Assembly (NCBI GenBank): GCA_041391665.1
Contig: JAWKNO010000002.1
Coordinates: 868,001-932,000 of the forward strand
DNA from: Bacteroidia bacterium
GTDB taxonomy: Bacteria; Bacteroidota; Bacteroidia; J057
DNA: 64,000 nucleotides
Direction: 5' to 3'
The notes beneath the pieces are model-generated. The model made no database searches. It was given only the letters and a program-made list of their open reading frames with translations, and was not told the origin of the DNA. A program made the position numbers and the translations under genes. This document shows, in pieces, positions 36,587 to 44,877 of the stretch. Each line of letters begins with the position of its first letter. The first letter of the stretch is position 1.

Positions 36587-37492
36587 ATGCCAGATTACAG
36601 ACTTAGTCAACTGCAACAACTCGAATCCGAAGCTATTTACGTGATTCGTGAAGCCGCTGCTCAATTTGAAAAACCTGCGCTCTTGTTTTCCGGAGGTAAA
36701 GACTCCATTACCATCGCCTGGCTCGCACGCAAGGCTTTCTGGCCGGGGAGAATTCCTTTTCCTTTCTTACATGTTGATACGGGACATAATTTCCCCGAAA
36801 CCATTACCTACCGCGATGAATTTCTGAAAAAAATCAATGCACGTCTCATGGTCGCCTATGTCCAGGACTCCATTGATCAGGGGCGCGCAGTGGAAGAAAA
36901 AGGTGCAAACCCCAGCCGCAACGGATTGCAAAGCATCACCCTGCTGGATGCCATCGAATCCAATAAATTTGACGCCTGCCTCGGAGGGGCACGCAGGGAC
37001 GAAGAAAAAGCCCGCGCCAAAGAACGATTTTTCTCCCACCGCGATGAATTTGGCCAGTGGGAGCCCAAAAACCAGCGCCCGGAACTGTGGGATCTGTTTA
37101 ACGGCTTTAAACATATAGGCGAACATTTTCGCATTTTCCCGATCAGCAACTGGACTGAAATGGACGTGTGGATGTACCTGATGAAGGAGAATATTCCATT
37201 GCCCAGCCTGTATTTTGCTCATGAGCGGAATGTCGTGAACCGAAACGGTATTCTCCTGGCTGAATCTCCTTTCATCAGCCTGCTTCCCGGCGAAAAATAT
37301 GAAAAAAGACAGGTTCGCTTCAGGACCATTGGCGACTCTACCTGTACCGGGGCATTTCTCTCTGATGCAGGAAATCTTGAGGATGTCATCGCCGAAGTAG
37401 CTGCCACCCGTGTCACCGAACGAGGCGGAAGGGCCGACGACAAACGCTCCGACAGCTCCATGGAAGACCGCAAAAAACAAGGGTACTTCTGA
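36587..37492 (+). CDS. cysD: Sulfate adenylyltransferase subunit 2
   Basis: 301 aa. Uses ATP and sulfate to form adenosine 5'-phosphosulfate with its GTPase partner CysN, the first step of sulfate activation in the cytoplasm. The ATP pyrophosphatase P-loop FSGGKDS (about 35-41), FLHVDTGHNFPE, the conserved LGGARRDEEKARAKER block and the C-terminal GRADDKRS...MEDRKKQGYF are all as in CysD. ATG start. The usual downstream cysN is missing; the next gene, one base after the stop, is an unrelated flavoprotein. Confidence 0.95.
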   Translation: MPDYRLSQLQQLESEAIYVIREAAAQFEKPALLFSGGKDSITIAWLARKAFWPGRIPFPFLHVDTGHNFPETITYRDEFLKKINARLMVAYVQDSIDQGRAVEEKGANPSRNGLQSITLLDAIESNKFDACLGGARRDEEKARAKERFFSHRDEFGQWEPKNQRPELWDLFNGFKHIGEHFRIFPISNWTEMDVWMYLMKENIPLPSLYFAHERNVVNRNGILLAESPFISLLPGEKYEKRQVRFRTIGDSTCTGAFLSDAGNLEDVIAEVAATRVTERGGRADDKRSDSSMEDRKKQGYF

Positions 37493-37493
37493 T

Positions 37494-39062
37494 TTGGCTG
37501 CTTTAACCTGTTCCATAACGATCTCACCCGAAAGGGTTGGCGAAAACGACGAAATCAAAAAGCGGGCGGCACGAAAACTGGGCATTTCACCCAGTCATAT
37601 CACATTTGTGCGCCTGGCCAAACGGTCTGTCGATGCCAGGAAAGCGCCGCCGGTATTTGTCCTGCAACTCGAAGTCTGGGTTGATGAACCGTACCAGCCA
37701 CAGCCAGATCCGGAGTTTCCGCTTCAGAATGTAACAAATTCGCCCGAAGTGCATATCGTCGGCATGGGCCCCGCTGGCCTGTTTGCCGCCTTACAATTGA
37801 TTGCCAGTGGGTACAAACCCATTCTGATCGAGCGGGGGAAAGCTGTGCGCGAAAGGCGCCGCGATCTGGCCAATATTACCCGGGAAGGAATCGTCAACCC
37901 CGACAGCAATTATTGTTTTGGTGAAGGCGGAGCGGGAACATTCTCCGACGGAAAACTGTATACCCGTTCTACCAAACGTGGCGATACCCGGCAGGTGCTG
38001 GAAACCCTCGTGGCCTTTGGCGCAACGGCGGAAATACTCATCGAAACCCATCCCCATATCGGGACCAATAAACTTCCCGCCATCATTCAGAATATGCGGG
38101 AAAAAATCATCGAATGTGGCGGCGAAGTATGGTTCAATTCAAGGCTCACCGGCTGGGAAATCGCCGGAGGAAAAATCACAGCCATCCAACTCAATGAAAG
38201 CGAAAAAATTTCGGTGAAGTCCCTTGTCGTGGCAACGGGGCATTCTGCCCGCGATATTTTCCAGCTTTTTCCCCGGTCCGGACTGGCGATTGAAGCCAAA
38301 CCCTTCGCCCTCGGCGTCAGGGTCGAACATCCGCAGGAGATCATTGACCGCATACAGTACAGTTGTCCGACGGAAAGACCTGTCAACCTGCCCGCAGCTT
38401 CTTATGCACTGGTACAGCAGGTGGAGGGTCGGGGCGTTTATTCTTTTTGTATGTGTCCGGGGGGAATCATCTGTCCGGCAGCAACCACCAGTACAGAAGT
38501 TGTGGTCAATGGCTGGTCCCCCTCCAAACGCAACAGCCCCTATGCCAATTCAGGTATAGTGGTGGAAGTAGGGCCTGAAGAATACAGACAGTTTGGCTCC
38601 GACGCCCTGTCGGGTATGTGGTTTCAGGCCTCTGTGGAGGAAAAAGCCTTTGTAGCCGGAGGCGGAAAACAAGTAGCACCGGCGCAGCGGCTGACCGATT
38701 TCGTGGCGGGCAAAATATCGCAATCGCTGCCCGGATGCAGCTATCTGCCGGGCATTACCCCCGTTTCGCTGTACGACGTACTGCCCGCTTCCGTCGCGGG
38801 GCGGCTACGCGGCGGATTCGAAGCCTTTGGCCGTAAGATGAAAGGATATATGACCGAAGAAGCCATCGTTGTAGGGGTAGAATCGAGGACTTCGTCACCA
38901 GTAAAAATTCCGCGCAGCGCGGAGACTCTCATGCACCCGGGTGCCGCGGGACTCTTCCCCTGCGGGGAAGGTGCCGGATATGCCGGAGGCATCATGTCAG
39001 CGGCCATTGATGGCATGAAGTGCGCAGATGCGGCGGTGCGGTTTTTGAAGGGAGCAAAGTAG
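37494..39062 (+). CDS. FAD-dependent oxidoreductase (COG2509 type)
   Basis: 522 aa from TTG 37494, the candidate nearest the conserved N-terminus; a GTG at 37410 is in frame but lies well inside cysD. An N-terminal helical/beta domain (ITISPERVGENDEIKKRAARKLG) is followed by the FAD Rossmann motif HIVGMGPAGLFAAL (about 118), PDSNYCFGEGGAGTFSDGK and the C-terminal motif GEGAGYAGGI. The family is a widespread NAD(FAD)-utilising dehydrogenase of unknown substrate. It starts one base after cysD and probably shares its transcript. Whether it serves sulfur metabolism is unknown. Confidence 0.85.
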   Translation: MAALTCSITISPERVGENDEIKKRAARKLGISPSHITFVRLAKRSVDARKAPPVFVLQLEVWVDEPYQPQPDPEFPLQNVTNSPEVHIVGMGPAGLFAALQLIASGYKPILIERGKAVRERRRDLANITREGIVNPDSNYCFGEGGAGTFSDGKLYTRSTKRGDTRQVLETLVAFGATAEILIETHPHIGTNKLPAIIQNMREKIIECGGEVWFNSRLTGWEIAGGKITAIQLNESEKISVKSLVVATGHSARDIFQLFPRSGLAIEAKPFALGVRVEHPQEIIDRIQYSCPTERPVNLPAASYALVQQVEGRGVYSFCMCPGGIICPAATTSTEVVVNGWSPSKRNSPYANSGIVVEVGPEEYRQFGSDALSGMWFQASVEEKAFVAGGGKQVAPAQRLTDFVAGKISQSLPGCSYLPGITPVSLYDVLPASVAGRLRGGFEAFGRKMKGYMTEEAIVVGVESRTSSPVKIPRSAETLMHPGAAGLFPCGEGAGYAGGIMSAAIDGMKCADAAVRFLKGAK

Positions 39063-39085
39063 AGCCGAAGATTTTTCTGCGGCTC
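39062..39085 (+). terminator. Hairpin after the flavoprotein gene
   Basis: GAGCCG at 39062-39067 pairs with CGGCTC at 39080-39085, extended inside by three A/G-C/T pairs around a TTTT loop. It starts at the last base of the stop codon, where a terminator is expected, but no U-run follows. Confidence 0.4.
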
Positions 39086-39117
39086 ACAGATATGCCAATC
39101 ATTCGTGCACATTTGGG

Positions 39118-39169
39118 ACATTCGTGGCTTGATCTGATTCTATATAGATCGTGAGATAACCACGAATGT
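39118..39169. repeat. Nested inverted repeat between flavoprotein and PBP genes
   Basis: ACATTCGTGG (39118-39127) and CCACGAATGT (39160-39169) form a perfect 10-bp inverted repeat; inside lie GATCT (39131-39135) and AGATC (39146-39150). ATTCGTG-like words also occur at 39103 and after 39170 as GAATG/ACGAATG. The rest of this 202-base gap between convergent genes shows nothing else. Confidence 0.6.
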
Positions 39170-39264
39170 TCGAATTAAGGACGAATGAAAACTGGATTTT
39201 TGGCAAACCGATATATAAATGCCAGGCTCACTGTATCATTGCAAGACAAAACCCTCCCCTTCAA

Positions 39265-41553
39265 CTACTTCTTCCCCGCCGCTTCCTTCTCTTTCTGTGC
39301 CTGCCACCATTCCTGAAAATCGCTCATTGACAGCGGAAACCAAAAATCATCGCAATTCAGCTCGTCCATGATTTCATCGGATGGGAACGTAAAGGGTGTC
39401 TTTTTCATATAGGCAAACTCTTTGTCCGCATAGGTCTTTTGTAAAAATTGCGCCACAATCGGGAGTGCGGTACTCGCGCCCTGTCCCTGTGTGAGAGAGG
39501 GGAAATGTACCCGCTGATCGTCTGCTCCCACCCATGCGCCTACCACCAGATCGGGTGTCGCGCCGATAAACCAGCCGTCGGCCTGGGCCTGTGATGTGCC
39601 TGTTTTTCCGGCAATGTCGTTTTTGAGTCCGTAACGGGTGCGAAGGCTTCGGGCTGTGCCCTCGTTGACCACGCTTTCGAGCATATAGGTGAGCATCGAG
39701 GCGGTACGCTCGCTCATGGCTCTTTTAGGGGGAATAGCCGATGTCTCAAGGAGAATATGGCCCTCAGAATTTTCGATCCGGAGAATATGGGTGGGCGCAA
39801 AAAAATTGCCGCCATTGACAAACGAACTGTAAACCCCTGTCATTTCTTCCAGCGAAAGATCGGCAGCACCCAGGGCAAGCGAAGGTACTTCCGGCAGGTC
39901 GTGCCTGATCCCCAGCCGCCGCGACATTTCGACCACTTTTTCCACCCCGATTTTCATGATCAGGTTTACCGCTACCACATTTACAGAGTGCGCCAGTGCG
40001 CCCTGCATCGAATATTCGCCCCCATATACATTATCCGAATTTTTGGGCGACCAGTTGTTGTAGGCTGCAAATACGGTTTTTTCATTGGAAATAAATTCGC
40101 AGGGCGATTCTCCCGCTTCCAGTGCCGCCGCATATACGATGGGTTTGAATATCGAACCTGTCTGCCGGAGGCAGGTTACGTGGTCGTACTGAAAATAGCT
40201 GTGGTCTATGCCGCCGACCCATGCGCGTACCTGTCCGTTTTGCGGGTCGATCGCCAGCAAACCGCAGTGCAGCATAAATGCATCGTGAAGGATAGAGTCG
40301 CGCGGACTCATTTCTACAGACTGTTCGCCTTCCCAGTCGAATATTTTCATGGGAATAGGGATACGAAGGATGCTGTCTATCGCGGCTGCATCATAACCCT
40401 GTTTTTGCAGAGACTGATAACGTTTACTTTTTCGCAGGGCCTGGCTGACCATTTCGCCCGTACTTTTTTCTTTGTTTTTGGTGCTCCAGTTCCGGTCAAA
40501 AGCTTTTTGGAGCGTTTTGAGGTGGCTTTGGGCTGCCGATTCTGCATATTTCTGCAAACCCGAATGGATGGTTGTATAAATTTTCAGTCCGTCGGTATAG
40601 AGGTTGTAGGTGCTACCGTCGGCTTTAAAGGTCTTTTTGCACCATTGGTCCAGCTCCATTCGCAGGTGTTCGCGAAAATAGGGGGCAAGCCCGGTGTTGT
40701 GGGACTGAAAGCTGTAGTTGATCGTAAGAGGAATGGCTTTCAGTGAGTCGCCGGTAGCTTCAGGTACGAAGTCATATTTGACCATTTGTGAGAAAACCAC
40801 ATTTCGCCTGCCCTGTGCAGCGTCGGGATGGATACGCGGATTATAGGCTGTCGGTGCTTTGAGCATCCCGATTAAAACCGCAGACTGTTCAGGCGTTAGT
40901 TGAGCGGTAGTGGTATTAAAAAACCGGTTGGCTGCGACCTCAAGGCCAAATACATTTTCCCCGAAGGAGACGGTATTGAGGTACAGAACCATAATTTCTT
41001 CCTTGGTATAGATTTTCTCCAGCCTGTGGGCAATTTCTGATTCGCGGACTTTGTTGATAGGCAGGGAAAATAGTGCGAATGTCTGTCTGGGGAACAGGTT
41101 TTTTGCCAGTTGCTGGGTAATTGTACTTCCCCCGCCTGCGGATTCGCTGCGGAGAATCAGCGATTTGACAAACACCCGTATCAGACTTCGGGTGTCCACA
41201 CCATCGTGTGAAAAAAAACGCACATCCTCTGTTGCCACCAATGCGTCAATCAAATGTCGGGGAAGTTCGGAGAAGGAAACGTCCTTTCGGTTTTCGAGGT
41301 AAAATTTCCCCAATAAAACACCGTCGATTGAATATACCTCTGAGGCTGTCGGATTGCTGATATGAGCCAGTTCGTCAGAAGCGGGTAGCGGGGTGATCCA
41401 TTCCCAAACCACAGCCTGGATCATCAAAATACTTAAAGCCAAAGCCCATAATACCGTCGCCATTACACCAAACAGTTTCGGCCTGCGATGAATCACTTTT
41501 TCGCAGGTGGTGTAAATCTGGTCAAAATGGTCTTTGAGCGTAGTTGTGTTCAT
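39265..41553 (-). CDS. Bifunctional penicillin-binding protein (class A, PBP1)
   Basis: 762 aa. It polymerises and crosslinks peptidoglycan outside the inner membrane. One transmembrane helix at about 28-50; the glycosyltransferase-51 domain has EDVRFFSHDG (catalytic Glu109), GGSTITQQLAKN (about 141-152) and YLNTVSFG. The transpeptidase domain has S467-I-F-K470, SVN (523-525) and GKTGTS near 630. Length and motif order match PBP1A-type enzymes. ATG at 41553. It is convergent with the flavoprotein gene. Confidence 0.95.
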   Translation of the reverse strand: MNTTTLKDHFDQIYTTCEKVIHRRPKLFGVMATVLWALALSILMIQAVVWEWITPLPASDELAHISNPTASEVYSIDGVLLGKFYLENRKDVSFSELPRHLIDALVATEDVRFFSHDGVDTRSLIRVFVKSLILRSESAGGGSTITQQLAKNLFPRQTFALFSLPINKVRESEIAHRLEKIYTKEEIMVLYLNTVSFGENVFGLEVAANRFFNTTTAQLTPEQSAVLIGMLKAPTAYNPRIHPDAAQGRRNVVFSQMVKYDFVPEATGDSLKAIPLTINYSFQSHNTGLAPYFREHLRMELDQWCKKTFKADGSTYNLYTDGLKIYTTIHSGLQKYAESAAQSHLKTLQKAFDRNWSTKNKEKSTGEMVSQALRKSKRYQSLQKQGYDAAAIDSILRIPIPMKIFDWEGEQSVEMSPRDSILHDAFMLHCGLLAIDPQNGQVRAWVGGIDHSYFQYDHVTCLRQTGSIFKPIVYAAALEAGESPCEFISNEKTVFAAYNNWSPKNSDNVYGGEYSMQGALAHSVNVVAVNLIMKIGVEKVVEMSRRLGIRHDLPEVPSLALGAADLSLEEMTGVYSSFVNGGNFFAPTHILRIENSEGHILLETSAIPPKRAMSERTASMLTYMLESVVNEGTARSLRTRYGLKNDIAGKTGTSQAQADGWFIGATPDLVVGAWVGADDQRVHFPSLTQGQGASTALPIVAQFLQKTYADKEFAYMKKTPFTFPSDEIMDELNCDDFWFPLSMSDFQEWWQAQKEKEAAGKK

Positions 41554-41648
41554 TTGGGGTGTCCACTTTCTTTTGGCTAAGATAGGATTATTTTTTTATT
41601 TAATTATCGGGTAAAAGGATAATACAGCCATTAAACCAATAGATAGTT

Positions 41649-42215
41649 TCACTTCACATTCGCATTCTTGAGCGAATATCCCACACTGACCCCAGCCCAG
41701 TGCTGAAGATTTTTCCCCAACCTGTAGAATGGCTCCATCACTGGATTGTAAGCAACGCCCCACATCGGAGTATAACCGATTCTGAAAAAAAAGCCGCCCA
41801 GGTCGGGCTGATAGCGATAGCCAGCAAAAGCATGCGTATAGATTTGATCCTCCGCAAGCCGCAGGCGGTTATAGATGTATTTGTGTGCAGTTACGTCGCT
41901 GTTAAATGGCAAGACCATTCCTCCTCCCACTTCGAGATGATGGGGCCCCAGGCCGTAAAGCACTGAAAGACTCAGCGGGATTTTAACCTGCTGGATGTCT
42001 GGTGCAATACCCGTCTGGATACCCAGCTTTATTTTGGGGGCGGGGATATACCTTCGCTCGTAGTTAAAGGAAAAATTCACAGCACGTCCCAATCCTTCAA
42101 AGAAAAAGGTATTTCGGCTGTAATATTCTTGGTATTTTTGCGACTGACCCAATACTAAACCAGCCGAAAGGAGGGTAAAAAGTGACAGGGGAAATAGTAG
42201 ATGTAGATATTTCAT
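41649..42215 (-). CDS. Putative outer-membrane beta-barrel protein
   Basis: 188 aa from ATG 42215; the upstream in-frame start at 42290 would place 25 odd residues before a perfect signal peptide (MKYLHLLFPLSL...LSAGLVLGQ). The mature part alternates short amphipathic strands (FSFNYERRYI, LSLSVLYGLG, HLEVGGGMVLP, HAFAGYRYQP, GFFFRIGYTP) and ends in a strand, as outer-membrane porin-like proteins do. No named family recognised. It is divergent from mutL and shares a symmetrical promoter region. Confidence 0.65.
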   Translation of the reverse strand: MKYLHLLFPLSLFTLLSAGLVLGQSQKYQEYYSRNTFFFEGLGRAVNFSFNYERRYIPAPKIKLGIQTGIAPDIQQVKIPLSLSVLYGLGPHHLEVGGGMVLPFNSDVTAHKYIYNRLRLAEDQIYTHAFAGYRYQPDLGGFFFRIGYTPMWGVAYNPVMEPFYRLGKNLQHWAGVSVGYSLKNANVK

Positions 42216-42268
42216 CGGAATGGGCTTTAATATGGAAGGTAATTCAGGAAATAGGAGGATTTCAAGTA

Positions 42269-42315
42269 AAAATTTACAACTGGATTTCACGGCAAACGAA
42301 TAAGTTGTAAATTTT
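42269..42315. promoter_or_regulatory. Inverted repeat in the divergent OMP/mutL promoter region
   Basis: AAAATTTACAAC (42269-42280) and GTTGTAAATTTT (42304-42315) are a perfect 12-bp inverted repeat with a 23-base spacer. Each arm contains TAAATTTT, close to the -7 box of a promoter pointing outward (minus for the OMP, plus for mutL), so the pair probably forms back-to-back promoters. The minus arm also has TTTG 16 bases upstream. Confidence 0.5.
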
Positions 42316-42330
42316 GGGCTGAATAGTCGT

Positions 42331-44151
42331 ATGCAGAACCTGATACAATTATTACCGGACGCTATTGCAAATCAGATTGCCGCGGGGGAGGTTGTCCAAC
42401 GACCTGCTTCCGTAGTAAAAGAATTGCTCGAAAATGCCGTGGACGCTGGCGCCTCAAGGGTAGAACTGATTCTGAAAAATGCCGGAAAAATCCTGATTCA
42501 GGTTGCTGACAATGGTTGCGGAATGTCTGCTCAGGATGCGAGAATGTGTTTTGAACGCCACGCTACCTCCAAAATCCGTACGCAGGACGATCTGTTTAAT
42601 ATACGCACCCTTGGCTTTCGCGGTGAGGCTTTGGCTTCTGTCGCTGCGGTAGCGCAGGTGAGGCTTCGCACGCGTCAACACGAAGAAGAACTCGGCACTG
42701 AAATCCAGATTGAAGCCAGTGAAATCAAAAGCCAGTCGCCGTGTACCACACCTCCTGGAACGGTATTTTCGGTGAAAAACCTGTTTTTTAACGTTCCTGC
42801 CCGGCGCAATTTCCTGAAGTCCAATCCCGTCGAATCCCGGCACGTGCTTAACGAATTTATCCACGTGGCACTTGGCAATCCCAGCATACGGATGTCGCTC
42901 AATCACAATGAGACGCTGGTGTATGACCTGCCCGAATCCTCGCTGGAACAGCGCATCGTCGATCTTTTGGGACAAGATCTTAAAGGAAAACTCAAGTATG
43001 TGGAAGAAGCAACCGGTTATGTGAAAATCTCGGGCTATATCGGCGACCCGGCAGTTTACCGCAAAAGCCGTGGTGAACAGTTTTTTTTCATCAACAACCG
43101 GTTTATTCGCAGCAACTATCTGCATCATGCAGTGGCAAATGCCTACCAGGAGTTTATTCCCGGTGACGCCCATCCTTTTTACTGCATATTTCTCGAAATA
43201 GATCCCGTACACGTAGATATCAATATTCACCCTACCAAAACTGAGGTGAAATTTGACGACGAACGAACCCTGTATGTATTGCTCCAAAGTATCGTAAAAC
43301 GCGGGCTGGGAGAAACACAACAGGCGCCAGAGTTTGACTTTACCGATTCTGACCTCAAACATACCATTTATCAGTCATCGCCAGAACCAGACTCTGGCAG
43401 TGGGCTTACCGTTGGGAGTTTTCCCCGTACCCGCAAACCCGAAGTGCCCGGTGGCATGAACTGGGATCTGCTATACGGAAACGAAACAGTAGGAAAATCC
43501 ACATTTTCAGAAGAGAAACCTGCAAAAATTACCCGTACGCCAGGTTTATTTGAAACCACCGTTCCTGCCCGGCCGGTCTTATCGGAAGATGCCGTGATTG
43601 CTCAGTTTATGCAGTCGTGGATTCTGGCACAGAAAGAAGACCAGTTGTATTTGATAGATCAGAATCTGGCGCATCAGCGGATTTTGTATGAAAAGTTTCT
43701 TCACGCAAATAAAGATAACCGTCTTCCCTGCCAGCAGTTGTTGTTTCCCCAAACGATGGAGTTCTCTCCCCTCGATTTTTCTTCCCTGGAGGAAGCCGAA
43801 CCGGTACTGACCCGCATGGGATTTGAGATTAAGGAGTTTGGGCGAAATACCATGATATTTTACGGTATGCCCGCCGGAATTGCGCCGGGAAAACTAAAAG
43901 AAATTGTCGATCAGGTGTTGAATGATATACGGCAGATCGGCACTACCCGCGTTGAGGAGCGGTTGCAGGAAGGCGTAGCAAAAGCTGTGGCTTATCGCTC
44001 TGCCGTAACCTCCAGCCAGAAATTGAGTATGATAGAAATGAAAAATATCGCTTCTGATCTTTTTCGTTGTGATGTGCCGGGCTTTTCACCAACAGGTAAA
44101 CCCACTTTCAAGGTAATCACATCGATAGAGTTGGAAGAATACTTCAGATAA
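42331..44151 (+). CDS. mutL: DNA mismatch repair protein MutL
   Basis: 606 aa. Links mismatch recognition by MutS to strand removal. The N-terminal GHKL ATPase has all motifs: ENAVDAGAS, DNGCGM, and TLGFRGEALASV. The C-terminal dimerisation domain is present, but the endonuclease motif DQHAxxExxxxE reads DQNLAHQRILYE, and the CPHGRP zinc motif reads SPTGKP; both have lost their metal ligands. Other Bacteroidota MutLs also lack these, so this is probably a non-nicking MutL. ATG 42331; followed 6 bases later by a rhomboid protease gene. Confidence 0.95.
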   Translation: MQNLIQLLPDAIANQIAAGEVVQRPASVVKELLENAVDAGASRVELILKNAGKILIQVADNGCGMSAQDARMCFERHATSKIRTQDDLFNIRTLGFRGEALASVAAVAQVRLRTRQHEEELGTEIQIEASEIKSQSPCTTPPGTVFSVKNLFFNVPARRNFLKSNPVESRHVLNEFIHVALGNPSIRMSLNHNETLVYDLPESSLEQRIVDLLGQDLKGKLKYVEEATGYVKISGYIGDPAVYRKSRGEQFFFINNRFIRSNYLHHAVANAYQEFIPGDAHPFYCIFLEIDPVHVDINIHPTKTEVKFDDERTLYVLLQSIVKRGLGETQQAPEFDFTDSDLKHTIYQSSPEPDSGSGLTVGSFPRTRKPEVPGGMNWDLLYGNETVGKSTFSEEKPAKITRTPGLFETTVPARPVLSEDAVIAQFMQSWILAQKEDQLYLIDQNLAHQRILYEKFLHANKDNRLPCQQLLFPQTMEFSPLDFSSLEEAEPVLTRMGFEIKEFGRNTMIFYGMPAGIAPGKLKEIVDQVLNDIRQIGTTRVEERLQEGVAKAVAYRSAVTSSQKLSMIEMKNIASDLFRCDVPGFSPTGKPTFKVITSIELEEYFR

Positions 44152-44157
44152 AAAATT

Positions 44158-44784
44158 ATGACACAGATTACACCGGTTGTCAAAAACCTGATCATTGTGA
44201 ATGTTATTGTCTTCCTGTTGCTGTTTATTCCCTATACCAGCTGGTTGCAGTACTTTTTTGTTCTGGGGAAAAGCAATGCATTAGGTTTCCGCACAGGGAA
44301 TTTTTTCCCGTTTGAGCCCTATCAGCTCGTAACCAGTTTTTTTGCGCATACTGCCGTTTTTCACCTGCTGTTTAATATGTTTGCGCTGTATTCGATCGGT
44401 ACTCCGGTCGAAATGGCATTGGGCCCCCGCCGGTTTTTAAAGTTTTACTTATTCTGTGGAGTTGTCGCGGCGCTCGTACTCGCTTTCCTTGATCCGCAGA
44501 ACAATCCTGTGCTGGGAGCTTCTACTGCCATATCGGGAATATTGGCGGCTTATGGAATCATGTTTCCCCATTCCCGGCTCAGCTTTTTCTTTCTTCCGCC
44601 AATAGAAGCCAAAACTTTGTTTATCGGCGCAGCTATTATATCTGCGGTACTGGCATTGTTGCAGGTAGCGGGAGAAGGCGTGGCGGAAATGAGCAATATT
44701 TCGCACTTCGGACACCTGGCGGGTATGTTGGCCGGGGTATTGTTTTTTTACCTCGAAAAATACATACCTTTCCTGCGCAATTAA
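44158..44784 (+). CDS. Rhomboid intramembrane serine protease
   Basis: 208 aa, six transmembrane helices. The active-site Ser122 lies in LGASTAISG and His186 in GHLAG; the oxyanion-region HxxxN pattern is FHLLFN (Asn73). The family cleaves single-pass membrane proteins within the membrane. It lies 6 bases after mutL and is followed by a pseudo-rhomboid gene. Substrate unknown. Confidence 0.9.
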   Translation: MTQITPVVKNLIIVNVIVFLLLFIPYTSWLQYFFVLGKSNALGFRTGNFFPFEPYQLVTSFFAHTAVFHLLFNMFALYSIGTPVEMALGPRRFLKFYLFCGVVAALVLAFLDPQNNPVLGASTAISGILAAYGIMFPHSRLSFFFLPPIEAKTLFIGAAIISAVLALLQVAGEGVAEMSNISHFGHLAGMLAGVLFFYLEKYIPFLRN

Positions 44785-44793
44785 AGGTAAGTA

Positions 44794-44823
44794 TTGGCGA
44801 AGGATATCAATTTGTTAAATTTG
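44794..44823 (+). promoter_or_regulatory. Promoter for the pseudo-rhomboid/EEP operon
   Basis: TTG at 44794-44796, a 19-base spacer and TAAATTTG at 44816-44823, a perfect Bacteroidota vegetative promoter. It predicts a leader of about 47 nt before the ATG at 44878. Confidence 0.7.
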
Positions 44824-44877
44824 TAAGACAAAAATATTAAGACATCCTTTTACAGAAGAAAATACGTATAATATTTC

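Noticed and set aside
36767..37585. Minus-strand open frame overlapping cysD (272 codons)
   Set aside because: It lies antisense to a canonical CysD with all its motifs, and lacks a promoter or domains.
39062..39264. Convergent gap between flavoprotein and PBP genes as a place for a small RNA or gene
   Set aside because: It has only a hairpin at the stop, the inverted repeats and AT-rich sequence; no promoter or open frame stands out.
39757..40746. Plus-strand open frame within the PBP gene (329 codons)
   Set aside because: It is the antisense of a PBP with intact catalytic motifs and has no start context or domain of its own.
42454..43362. Minus-strand open frame within mutL (302 codons)
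   Set aside because: Antisense to the conserved ATPase domain of mutL; no domain or promoter.
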